From an uncultured Prevotella sp. (GTDB lineage Bacteria > Bacteroidota > Bacteroidia > Bacteroidales > Bacteroidaceae): a DNA stretch of 28,289 nucleotides. The translations under genes were made by a program, and so were the position numbers. Location: contig CAMPYS010000025.1 of the NCBI GenBank assembly GCA_946998295.1, positions 1 through 28,289 of the forward strand, given 5' to 3'. Within the stretch, counting starts at the first letter, position 1. The number at the start of each line of letters is the position of its first letter. Positions 1-7,194 of the stretch are shown here, piece by piece. The notes beneath the pieces were generated by a model. The model was not told where the DNA came from. It worked only from the letters and a program-made list of their open reading frames with translations, and made no database searches.

Positions 1-136
1 AGCTGAAGCTGAAAAATTAGGTTTTAAAAACATTATTATACCATATAATAATATACAAGGAACTTCATCTCATTCTACTATTAAAGTTTATCAAGTTCGT
101 AAGGTAGAAGAGGCTTTACGCTTATTATTTGGATAA
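1..136 (+). CDS. radA: RadA-like DNA repair protein, C-terminal fragment
   Basis: Partial gene entering from the left edge and ending in TAA at 134-136; the frame begins at base 2. The 44 visible residues include EAEKLGFKNIIIP near the start and the terminal VEEALRLLFG. This fits the C-terminal end of the RadA/Sms Lon-like domain, where a conserved 'EA-KLGF-x-I-I-P' segment is followed by a 'V-x-x-V-EEA' helix. RadA is an ATPase that helps process recombination intermediates. The ATPase and zinc-finger parts lie outside the window, so the call rests only on this tail and is from memory of the family. A strong hairpin follows 35 bases after the stop. Confidence 0.75.
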   Translation, partial: AEAEKLGFKNIIIPYNNIQGTSSHSTIKVYQVRKVEEALRLLFG

Positions 137-171
137 TATATCTATAATTAGAATTTTTATTTTTGCACTTG

Positions 172-209
172 TTTATTAATCTATTTTATGGTTAAAATAG
201 ATTAATAAA
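172..209 (+). terminator. Hairpin after the radA-like gene
   Basis: A perfect 16-bp inverted repeat (172-187 with 194-209; arm TTTATTAATCTATTTT) with a 6-base loop lies 35 bases after the radA stop. There is no uninterrupted U-tract directly after the stem, although T-rich DNA follows from about 214. It is probably the transcription end of radA; it could also be an operator or a processing site. TATTTTTG at 158-165, just before the stem, matches the -7 consensus, so a promoter here cannot be excluded. Confidence 0.55.
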
Positions 210-226
210 ACACCTTTCTTTTATTT

Positions 227-261
227 TTTGTTAATAGTAAAATAATAAAACACTAAATTTG
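227..261 (+). promoter_or_regulatory. Bacteroidetes promoter of the C10 peptidase gene
   Basis: TAAATTTG at 254-261 matches the -7 consensus TAnnTTTG, and TTTG at 227-230 is a candidate -33 element. The 23-base spacer is slightly longer than usual. Transcription would begin near 267, giving a leader of about 40 bases before the ATG at 307. Confidence 0.5.
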
Positions 262-306
262 TGAAATATAAAAACCCAAACCATACACTATATAAAAAAC
301 AATCGT

Positions 307-3231
307 ATGAAAAAATTATTATCTATCTTGTTACTTTTAGCAACAAGTACTATTACTGTAACAGCTGATAAAGTGACAAAGATGCAAGCACAGCAAATAG
401 CACAAGAGTTTTTTAATGCAAAGAAGCATAAACCAATTAAAGCTATCTATTCAAATGCGTCTAAGCAAGTAATTAATTTTGAATCAACAGAAGATTATGA
501 ACCATTTTATATCTATAACACAGAGGGTAATAATGGTTTTGTAATAGTGTCAGGCGATGATGCAATAGGGCAGATTATTGGTTATAGTGACCAAGGTCAT
601 TTTGATTTAAAAGATGCTCCAAGTAATATTGTAACAATGATGCAAATGTATGCAAAGGTTGTTAAATATGCATCTAATAGTCCTGTTCTACTATCTGCTA
701 CAACTACTAATAATGCAAAAGGAAAAATAATAGTTTCTCCATTACTTGGTGGAATTAAATGGGGACAAGACGCGCCATTTAACTCAAAGTTTCCTGAATA
801 TAAGAGGGAAGGAGAAACTAAACATTATTATGTTGGATGTGTTGCCACAGCAGCGGCTCAAATAATGAGATACCATAAATACCCTGAGCATGGAATTGGC
901 AAGTATACATATAGGGCAAATATAGGAAAAGAACTCACTGCAGACTTTGAAGGTACTACATATAATTGGAATAAAATGCCTGAGTACCTTGAGAAGAACT
1001 ATAATGACACAGAGGAGAATAATCAAGTTGCTATGCTTTCATTTAATAATGCTGTAGGGTTAGATATGGAATTTGCACCAAATGGAAGTGGAGCTTTATC
1101 ACAAGCTGTATGCAGACTTCTAATAGATAATTATGGTTATGACAAAGGAATAAGTTATCGTGAAAGAGACTATTATACAGCTTCAGAGTGGATAGAACTC
1201 ATTAAGAATGAGCTTAATGCTAAACGACCTGTATTTTATAGTGCCTCAAATGAAGATGGACAAGGTGGTCATGCTTTTGTATGTGATGGATATGATAGTA
1301 ACGACTTTGTACATATAAATTGGGGATGGTATGGCAAAAGCAATGGCTTTTTCAATGTAGCAGCTCTTAATCCATACGATTTAGGTATTGGAGCCAATGG
1401 AGGCGGATATAATTTACAGCAAGAAATAATAACAGGTATACAGCGACCTGACGGAAAAGATAACAAGCATATATGGGCTTTATATGCTTATACACGCGCA
1501 AACGTAAATTTTATTGACGGTCACGGTAGTTTCCCTTCTGAATTACTATGTATGACAAATATAAAATATGATGAGATGAGCAACTACCAAGGTAAAGTTG
1601 GAGTTGCTATAACTACTAAAGAAAACAAAATTTTAAAAGTCTTAAAAGAACAAGATTTAAATATTATAGGTATAACTAAAAATAAAAAGCCAAATTTTGT
1701 ACAGGTAAAAGTAGATCGTATATCAACAGATGTTGGTGATATAGCTGATGGAACAGATTATAAAATACAATTTGTTGTTAAACATCAAAATGAGAGTGAT
1801 TACTCAATATTACGTACATCTAAAAATCTTCCAAATTATGGAGATGCTACTGTCAAAAGTGGACAAATAGTTAATGTTATACAGCATAAGCCTACACCTG
1901 ATGCAACATTGTTAAGCAAAATTACTCCTGATGGAAAATTATATGCTAAAGGTAGTGCCTTGTTCAAAATGACAGTACATAATAATAGCAACGATTTCTA
2001 TCTACATAATATAGACTTAAAGTTTACATCTAAAACAAATCCTAATAATACACACATTGTAAAAGAGACAGAGATAAAACTACAAGGAGCAGGTAAGAGT
2101 ATACGCCCAGACCATAATGTATATGATAATAGTACAAAAGATATAGAAATGCTAATAAATTTCCCTAAAGAAATGAAGCCAGGGATATATAAGGTAACAG
2201 CATTTGAAAGTAAATATGAAAATATACCCTTCAAGGAAATAGCAGGTGAAAGCACAATAGAGTTATTACCTGAAGTTAATCACCCTGTTATACGACAGCT
2301 CAGTAATTTAGTTTGGTTAAATGCCACTACTAAAAAGCAAGAGATTAAACAATGTGAGAAAATAATACTTATGCACAATGTGCGTAATTATGGACCAAAT
2401 GGCAAAGTAGGATTACTCTTAAAACTAAAAAACACACAATCTAATGATATTATTGATTTCTTCCAAATGGATAAAGATTTCAAAGATCAAAAAGTAGAGC
2501 AGATAATTTATTATACACCTATGACTATCATCCCAGGTACGTATAATGTAATACCTTATTTTGTCGATCAAAATGGAAATGAACATCAGATGGAGGGAGT
2601 AAACGAATTATCAACAATAGAAATAAAAGAGGATAATGAATACCCACTATTTGTTACTAAATTTGAGTTGCCTACTAAAGTAATGACTCCTGGAACAAAA
2701 TATAATGACATAAAAATAAACATAAAGATAAATAAGCAATTAGACAATTGTAAAATACGTGTACGCTTAGCACCATTAACATTAAGAGGCGGAAGTTTAG
2801 TAAATTTATTTAAATGTAACCTACCTGTAGGAAAAATAGGGGAAATGACTATAAATATAAAACCTGATAAGAATTTAAAGAAGGGAAAATATATTCTTTA
2901 TATGGAATATACAGCAGGAAAAAGCAATATTCCTATGCCATTAGCGGGAAATAGTAGAAATATTGTATACATAGGTATGGACCCTGCGGATATAAAAGCG
3001 GTAAAAGATATAAATAAAAAGATAGAGTTTAAATTAAATAATAATTCTATTTCTTTTGAAGATTATCAACAAATCAAAAGGATAGAGCTTTATGATATGT
3101 CAGGAATATGTGTATTTAATCAAGCTCCTAAAGCTAATACGATAAACCTATCATTAAAACAAGGCATGTATATATTAAGAGTATTAACAGCAGAAAACAA
3201 TGTAATTATTAGTAAAATACATATTAATTAG
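307..3231 (+). CDS. Secreted C10 family cysteine peptidase with type IX sorting domain
   Basis: A 974-residue exported protease of the streptopain (SpeB)/interpain family. Residues 1-20 form a signal peptide. About 22-130 is a Spi-type inhibitory propeptide (KMQAQQIAQEFF). The catalytic domain follows: Cys178 in YYVGCVATAAAQIMRYHKYP and His322 in GQGGHAFVCDGYD, with HINWGW just after it. The Cys-His spacing of 144 residues is close to that of SpeB. About 500 residues of probable beta-sandwich repeats follow. Residues from about 905 (RIELYDMSGICVFN to the terminal IISKIHIN) look like a type A sorting domain of the type IX system, predicting surface attachment or release. Maturation by propeptide cleavage is expected from the family. 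It is a single-gene unit with its own promoter and a following hairpin. Physiological substrates cannot be told from sequence. Confidence 0.92.
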   Translation: MKKLLSILLLLATSTITVTADKVTKMQAQQIAQEFFNAKKHKPIKAIYSNASKQVINFESTEDYEPFYIYNTEGNNGFVIVSGDDAIGQIIGYSDQGHFDLKDAPSNIVTMMQMYAKVVKYASNSPVLLSATTTNNAKGKIIVSPLLGGIKWGQDAPFNSKFPEYKREGETKHYYVGCVATAAAQIMRYHKYPEHGIGKYTYRANIGKELTADFEGTTYNWNKMPEYLEKNYNDTEENNQVAMLSFNNAVGLDMEFAPNGSGALSQAVCRLLIDNYGYDKGISYRERDYYTASEWIELIKNELNAKRPVFYSASNEDGQGGHAFVCDGYDSNDFVHINWGWYGKSNGFFNVAALNPYDLGIGANGGGYNLQQEIITGIQRPDGKDNKHIWALYAYTRANVNFIDGHGSFPSELLCMTNIKYDEMSNYQGKVGVAITTKENKILKVLKEQDLNIIGITKNKKPNFVQVKVDRISTDVGDIADGTDYKIQFVVKHQNESDYSILRTSKNLPNYGDATVKSGQIVNVIQHKPTPDATLLSKITPDGKLYAKGSALFKMTVHNNSNDFYLHNIDLKFTSKTNPNNTHIVKETEIKLQGAGKSIRPDHNVYDNSTKDIEMLINFPKEMKPGIYKVTAFESKYENIPFKEIAGESTIELLPEVNHPVIRQLSNLVWLNATTKKQEIKQCEKIILMHNVRNYGPNGKVGLLLKLKNTQSNDIIDFFQMDKDFKDQKVEQIIYYTPMTIIPGTYNVIPYFVDQNGNEHQMEGVNELSTIEIKEDNEYPLFVTKFELPTKVMTPGTKYNDIKINIKINKQLDNCKIRVRLAPLTLRGGSLVNLFKCNLPVGKIGEMTINIKPDKNLKKGKYILYMEYTAGKSNIPMPLAGNSRNIVYIGMDPADIKAVKDINKKIEFKLNNNSISFEDYQQIKRIELYDMSGICVFNQAPKANTINLSLKQGMYILRVLTAENNVIISKIHIN

Positions 3232-3258
3232 CAATAGCTTTTTACTGATAATTAATAT

Positions 3259-3315
3259 AAAACACTTGACGTTTTGTTTTTACTTATATAGTAATTTTGC
3301 AGCGTCAAGTGTTTT
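3259..3315 (+). terminator. Hairpin after the peptidase gene, with a -7-like box in its loop
   Basis: A perfect 13-bp stem, AAAACACTTGACG (3259-3271) with CGTCAAGTGTTTT (3303-3315), begins 28 bases after the peptidase stop and runs into a T-rich tract, as in an intrinsic terminator. The 31-base loop is unusually long and contains TAATTTTG (3292-3299), a perfect match to the -7 promoter consensus, with TTG (3266-3268) about 23 bases upstream. The element may therefore be a terminator, a promoter with a flanking inverted repeat, or both. Confidence 0.55.
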
Positions 3316-3399
3316 TTCTATATATATTAACACAATAGTGGGACAAGATAACTCAAATACCATTCTTATTATTGCTACTCTTTTTATTTTTTAGTAGTT

Positions 3400-3710
3400 A
3401 AAAATATATACAAAAACGAATATAAAAAAGAGTTGCTATTTAATAGCATTATATGCAGATAATAATCTATATTTAAGGATATTTTTACTAAAAAGTATTT
3501 TTTTTGTAACTACTTAAAAAATAGAAGTTTATAAAACACTTAATAAAACTCCTAATCGCTTAACTTAAACCCTTGTTGCGATCCTTATAGAAACGTCTCT
3601 GCGATTCTTATAGAAACGGTCAGGCGTTTATATAAGGTTCGTTATTGGTCTTTAACTTAAACGATTGTTATGTCACTTTTTACAGGTAAATTTTTTATAC
3701 AATTATTATT
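3400..3710 (+). repeat. Dispersed intergenic repeat, copy 1
   Basis: This stretch is collinear with 25624-25930. Shared anchors occur in the same order and at nearly the same spacing: an 18-base identity AAAAATATATACAAAAAC (3400 and 25624), AGATAAT plus ATATTTAAG (3456 and 25684), TTTATAAAA-AC (3528 and 25751), the TGCG-start units (3577 and 25801), and CTT-AACGATT (3654 and 25879). The core here has two 19-base direct repeats, 3577-3595 and 3600-3618 (18 of 19 identical, period 23), each built around CTTATAGAA. The unit centre TTCTTATAGAA is itself an inverted repeat (TTCT-TAT-AGAA). Function unknown; strand is arbitrary. Confidence 0.7.
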
Positions 3711-3915
3711 TTGCACATCTCATTCCGTTGCGACAGCGATGCCATCAATAAAGGCACAGGTTTACGTTGTATTAATAGGTATTTTATATGCAAAGCGAGT
3801 AGTTACACTATTTAACTTGCACGAAAAGATGAAATAACATAAAAAAAATATTTTGAAGTTGAAACTTGCATTTATAATTTTTTATATATTCCTTTATTAT
3901 CTACAAAGTTTTTTT

Positions 3916-3923
3916 TACTTTTG
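3916..3923 (+). promoter_or_regulatory. -7 promoter element of the zinc-ribbon gene
   Basis: TACTTTTG matches TAnnTTTG and ends 8 bases before the ATG at 3932. Transcription starting 5-8 bases after the box would produce a leaderless or nearly leaderless mRNA. No good -33 element was found at the expected distance. Confidence 0.5.
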
Positions 3924-3931
3924 CCAACTGT

Positions 3932-4399
3932 ATGCGATACAATGTTCAATGTACAAAATGTAATAATTCGTTTGTTATAGAGTCATCTACTACAGGTAAG
4001 AAGAAGGTGCAATGCCCTTATTGTAAGCGAATGCTTATGTGTCAGTTAGGATCAGCAGCACCTTTCAGAACGAAAGCCCGTTCAGTTGTTCCTATTGCAG
4101 AATCTTCAGAACTTAATTTAAACGATAATAATTTTGTTCCAAAAGAAAAACTAAAAGTACTTTCAACAGCTTCTGCTGTTACCGATAAAATTTTAACTAA
4201 GTCCTCATCACGTTTAAAACGTTTTCAAGAAAAGTATGCTGATGGAGATTTATGGATATTTTTCTCTTTTAGTATTTTATTTATAGCTATTATTTTTATA
4301 AGTCTATATGTCTTCTCACAAGTTATAAGTTTTATATGTGATACAAATAACTATATTTTTAAAGAATATATACAGTTTAAAAATACTTTAGGTTTGTAG
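3932..4399 (+). CDS. Zinc-ribbon protein with one transmembrane segment, unknown function
   Basis: A 155-residue protein. The N-terminus is a four-cysteine zinc ribbon, with C7-x2-C10 (VQCTKCNNSF) and C28-x2-C31 (VQCPYCKRML). This resembles the MJ0042-type ribbon at the start of many membrane-anchored bacterial proteins. Residues about 40-107 are a polar linker, and about 108-132 (LWIFFSFSILFIAIIFISLY) form one membrane helix, with a short tail. By the usual rules the ribbon should be cytoplasmic. The ATG lies 8 bases after a -7 box, so this start is well supported and the mRNA may be leaderless. It is convergent with another unknown single-helix membrane protein. I do not recognise a function; a DNA- or protein-binding role for the ribbon is only inference. 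Confidence 0.8.
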   Translation: MRYNVQCTKCNNSFVIESSTTGKKKVQCPYCKRMLMCQLGSAAPFRTKARSVVPIAESSELNLNDNNFVPKEKLKVLSTASAVTDKILTKSSSRLKRFQEKYADGDLWIFFSFSILFIAIIFISLYVFSQVISFICDTNNYIFKEYIQFKNTLGL

Positions 4400-4467
4400 C
4401 ATAACCTTTTTTGATAGAGTAGGGGAATTTATTTTTTGTCTACTTTCTTTTTACCTTTATTATACAT

Positions 4468-4881
4468 TTATCTTACAGCATTGTCTGATGTATTGTTATT
4501 TTTATCTTCAGGTTCAATAGGTTTAGGAGATTCAGGTAGTACTATCTTTGGTAAATCTATTTTTTCTTCTACATCTTTTTTGTTTTCAGAGTGTTTTTTA
4601 GTTTTATTAGCAGCTTTAGTCTTTCTATTAGAACTCTTAGAAGAATTATCATCTATTTTATCTTTTAATCGTTTACCCTTCCATAGATAGTCCCCAACAA
4701 TATCTAATGTATCTAAAGTGGCTTTATGCTGCTCTTCTTCTACAATTTGGTTTTGATCAATATCAGTTGAAGGAGATATAACAAAGTTGTAAAAAGCACC
4801 AAAAGCAATACATATAAGTAAAGCAATTATTAGTTTAAATTTTATACTTTTAGTGAAACAATGTTTTGTATTTTTTTTCAT
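4468..4881 (-). CDS. Lys-rich single-pass membrane protein, unknown
   Basis: A 137-residue protein. A basic N-terminus (KKNTKHCFTKSIKFK) is followed by one hydrophobic helix at about 16-34 (LIIALLICIAFGAFYNFVIS), then a polar, Lys/Glu/Asn-rich and probably disordered part. The middle is strongly basic (KSSNRKTKAANKTKKHSENK) and the end is Pro/Glu-rich (LPESPKPIEPEDK). Topology suggests the charged part lies in the periplasm. A promoter with both -33 and -7 elements 33-62 bases upstream makes it a real gene rather than a shadow of the opposite strand. It is convergent with the zinc-ribbon gene, 68 bases apart. No family recognised. Confidence 0.7.
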   Translation of the reverse strand: MKKNTKHCFTKSIKFKLIIALLICIAFGAFYNFVISPSTDIDQNQIVEEEQHKATLDTLDIVGDYLWKGKRLKDKIDDNSSKSSNRKTKAANKTKKHSENKKDVEEKIDLPKIVLPESPKPIEPEDKNNNTSDNAVR

Positions 4882-4913
4882 TTATATTCTTTTATTTTTA
4901 GAATGCTTTTGAA

Positions 4914-4943
4914 CAAAGATACATAAAATCTTTAAAGAACAAA
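4914..4943 (-). promoter_or_regulatory. Promoter of the Lys-rich membrane protein gene
   Basis: On the minus strand, TTTG (4943-4940) and TATCTTTG (4921-4914) are separated by 18 bases, one of the clearest -33/-7 pairs in the window. The leader is about 28 bases long to the ATG at 4881. Confidence 0.65.
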
Positions 4944-5128
4944 CAGAATATTACAAAAAAGTAAATATAAAGATATTTTACTTAGATATGGCATAAATTA
5001 AATATATAATTTATCTAACATATAAATTATATGAGAACTAAAGATAGATATTTATGAATGGATATTCTTATTTAGATATTTGTTTTTTACAGTAATAATC
5101 TCTAATGAAAAGAATGTTTAATGTACAA

Positions 5129-5152
5129 TATTTTATCCTATAGGATAAAATA
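5129..5152. repeat. 24-bp perfect palindrome
   Basis: The half-site TATTTTATCCTA is followed directly by its exact reverse complement with no spacer. The absence of a loop argues against a simple terminator and fits a dimeric protein site, though chance in such AT-rich DNA is possible. The nearest gene start is about 250 bases away, at 4881 (-). Confidence 0.45.
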
Positions 5153-5168
5153 AAGAAAACTAATAATA

Positions 5169-5208
5169 AAAAAGTAGGACGTGTCAAAATCGACACATCC
5201 TACTTTTT
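5169..5208 (-). terminator. Intrinsic terminator of the carboxyltransferase gene
   Basis: An 11-bp stem AAAAAGTAGGA (5169-5179) with TCCTACTTTTT (5198-5208), one mismatch (5180/5197), then a further 5 bp (5181-5185 with 5192-5196) and a 6-base loop. Read on the minus strand it ends in TTTTT and lies 45 bases after the stop at 5253. The flanking A and T tracts could also let it work in the other direction. Confidence 0.85.
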
Positions 5209-5252
5209 ATTACAAATATGATATATAAATTTAAATATTTTATACTAAAAAA

Positions 5253-7025
5253 TTATTGTGCTCTTTGTATATAAGCTATTACATCACCTTTTCTTATTTT
5301 TGAACCTTGTTTAGCATTTATTTCTACTAACTGTCCACCGAGAGCTGCAGGAACTTTGACAAATTCTCCCCATGGAGCTTGTATGTAGCAAAGGTTATCG
5401 CCTTCTTTGTATTCTTTTCCAATAAATGGTTCAATTGCAGGGGCGGTTTCTCCATCTCCTTGAAAATCCCAAAATACTTGTCCTTTCACAGGAGCAATAA
5501 TAGCATCTGCTTTTGCATGTTTGAACGCTGTAGCTTCTTCTATGCTAATTTTTGCACCGAGTTTAGCATCTTTTGCTTTTTGTAAATCGGCAAGGAAGTT
5601 TTTCTTAGCTTGTCCACTCTTATAATTTCTATATTGTTCAGGATGCATGGCAAGTTCAAACAGTTCTTCGTCATCTTCTCCATATTCCCAACCATTTTTG
5701 TCCATTTCTTTACGGAAGTCGTCTAAAGCGTTAGGAATTAATGTATGTGGATCCGCTGTTGTAAATTCAAGACCTTTCTCCTTAGCTAATTCTACAAGTT
5801 CTGGTGCTATTTCTCCAGGCACTTTACCACTCTTACCAAGAATCATACCCCACATAGTGTCGTCCATCATAACAAAACGACCTTTGCCTTGCTCAATAGT
5901 TAGCAAGTTCATTAATGCTATGTTTTTAGTATATTGAGAGAATGGAGTTACAAGTGGAGGATAACCAACTTTAGGCCATACGTATGCAACTTCGTTAAAT
6001 AGCTTAATAAGCAAGTCGTCTAAAGATAATGTTGGTTCACCTTTCTTCTTTCTAAGATTATTTATAGTAGTGTGTATACCACCAAGATCAGCCATCATAG
6101 ACCCCATCATTCCTCCGGGAAGACCGCATCCAAGTAACAGAGAACTACTTATTTTATTCTTTGGATTTATAAAATAGCCAAGCCAATCATCTATGAACTC
6201 TTGTGTCATAGCTCTTGCTTTCATATAAGCATCCATATTTATCTCAGGAACATCGAAACCTGCATTCTTGAGCATACTTTGAACAGATATAACATCAGGA
6301 TGAACCATTCCCCATGATAAAGGCTCAATAGCAACATCAAGAATATCAGCACCATTTCTTGCAACTTCTAACATAGATGCCATAGATAGACCAGGCCCAG
6401 AATGTCCGTGATATTCTATTAAGATATTTGGATGTTTATCCTTAATCATTTTAGTTAGTTTACCAAGAAAAACGGGCTGTCCAATACCAGCCATATCCTT
6501 TAAGCATATTTCTTCTGCTCCAGCTTCAATTTCTTGGTCAGCTAATTTGCAATAGTATTCTAATGTATGTATAGGTGATGTTGTTATACATAATGCAGCT
6601 TGAGGTATCATTCCTGCCTCTTTTGCCCATTTAATAGATGGGGCAATGTTACGTATATCATTTAAACCATCAAATATTCTTGGAATATCTACTCCTTGTG
6701 CATGTTTAACCCTATACATCATAGCACGTACATCATCAGGTACAGGATACATACGCAGAGCATTAAGACCTCTGTCGAGCATGTGAGTTTGTATACCAGC
6801 TTCATGTAGTATTTTTGTATAGGCACGTATTGCTTTGTTGGGGTTCTCTCCTGCAAGAAGATTTACTTGTTCAAATGCACCTCCATTTGTTTCGACACGA
6901 GCAAAACATCCCATCTCTATAAATACGGGTGCTATTTTTACTAATTGTTCTTTAAGTGGCTGAAACTTTCCTGAACTTTGCCACATATCTCTATAAATGA
7001 GACTAAATTTTATTTTTCTTCCCAT
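5253..7025 (-). CDS. Oxaloacetate decarboxylase alpha / pyruvate carboxylase subunit B-like carboxyltransferase
   Basis: A 590-residue homolog of the carboxyltransferase subunit that exchanges CO2 between pyruvate/oxaloacetate and carboxybiotin. The TIM-barrel signatures are present in divergent form: RDMWQS (canonical RDAHQS), ETNGGAFEQV, LDRGLNALRMYPVPDDV, PRIFDGLNDIRN, ICLKDMAG (lysine expected to be carbamylated) and YHGHSG (canonical H-x-H-D). About 300-470 is the conserved carboxylase (PYC_OADA) region (PGGMMGSMMADL, YPPLVTPFSQ). The C-terminus, about 505-588, is laid out like a biotinyl domain (IAPVKGQVF, KIRKGDVIAYIQ), but the expected E-A-M-K-M reads QAPWG at 549-553, with Trp552 in place of the biotinyl Lys. 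A separate biotin carrier would be needed; none is in the window. It is a single gene with its own promoter and terminator. Confidence 0.85.
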   Translation of the reverse strand: MGRKIKFSLIYRDMWQSSGKFQPLKEQLVKIAPVFIEMGCFARVETNGGAFEQVNLLAGENPNKAIRAYTKILHEAGIQTHMLDRGLNALRMYPVPDDVRAMMYRVKHAQGVDIPRIFDGLNDIRNIAPSIKWAKEAGMIPQAALCITTSPIHTLEYYCKLADQEIEAGAEEICLKDMAGIGQPVFLGKLTKMIKDKHPNILIEYHGHSGPGLSMASMLEVARNGADILDVAIEPLSWGMVHPDVISVQSMLKNAGFDVPEINMDAYMKARAMTQEFIDDWLGYFINPKNKISSSLLLGCGLPGGMMGSMMADLGGIHTTINNLRKKKGEPTLSLDDLLIKLFNEVAYVWPKVGYPPLVTPFSQYTKNIALMNLLTIEQGKGRFVMMDDTMWGMILGKSGKVPGEIAPELVELAKEKGLEFTTADPHTLIPNALDDFRKEMDKNGWEYGEDDEELFELAMHPEQYRNYKSGQAKKNFLADLQKAKDAKLGAKISIEEATAFKHAKADAIIAPVKGQVFWDFQGDGETAPAIEPFIGKEYKEGDNLCYIQAPWGEFVKVPAALGGQLVEINAKQGSKIRKGDVIAYIQRAQ

Positions 7026-7081
7026 ATTATAATATTCTTGTTTACGAATAATAGGTCAAATTATATTTCAGATTGATGTTG

Positions 7082-7089
7082 CAAAATTA
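7082..7089 (-). promoter_or_regulatory. -7 promoter element of the carboxyltransferase gene
   Basis: On the minus strand this reads TAATTTTG, matching TAnnTTTG. The leader to the ATG at 7025 would be about 50 bases. No good -33 element was seen at the usual spacing. Confidence 0.5.
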
Positions 7090-7142
7090 GACAAAAAATA
7101 TCAAAATACGTTTTGATGCAAATATTTTTTACAATAATTGGT

Positions 7143-7150
7143 TATCTTTG
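7143..7150 (+). promoter_or_regulatory. -7 promoter element of the pepT operon
   Basis: TATCTTTG matches TAnnTTTG, 44 bases before the ATG at 7195. It lies back to back with the carboxyltransferase promoter at 7082-7089, so the two units diverge from one short control region. Confidence 0.55.
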
Positions 7151-7194
7151 CAAAATACTTTATATTATATTTATTGTAATATAAATAAGATTAA

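Larger units (their letters stand above)
3232..3931. other. 700-base intergenic stretch between peptidase and zinc-ribbon genes
   Basis: It holds the hairpin at 3259-3315, copy 1 of the dispersed repeat (about 3400-3710), an unsupported 55-codon reading frame at 3670-3837, and the promoter of the zinc-ribbon gene at 3916-3923. No tRNA, rRNA or recognisable gene remnant was seen. Confidence 0.6.
4882..5252. other. 371-base intergenic stretch
   Basis: It contains the promoter at 4914-4943, a 24-bp perfect palindrome at 5129-5152 and the terminator at 5169-5208. The rest is very AT-rich with no supportable gene. Confidence 0.6.

Noticed and set aside
3560..3670. tRNA-like GGTTCGTT in repeat copy 1
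   Set aside because: No acceptor stem, anticodon arm or CCA-proximal pairing can be drawn around it.
4436..4690. 84-codon plus-strand frame
   Set aside because: It is antisense to the Lys-rich membrane protein, which has a good promoter; the Leu/Ser-rich translation is typical of such shadows.
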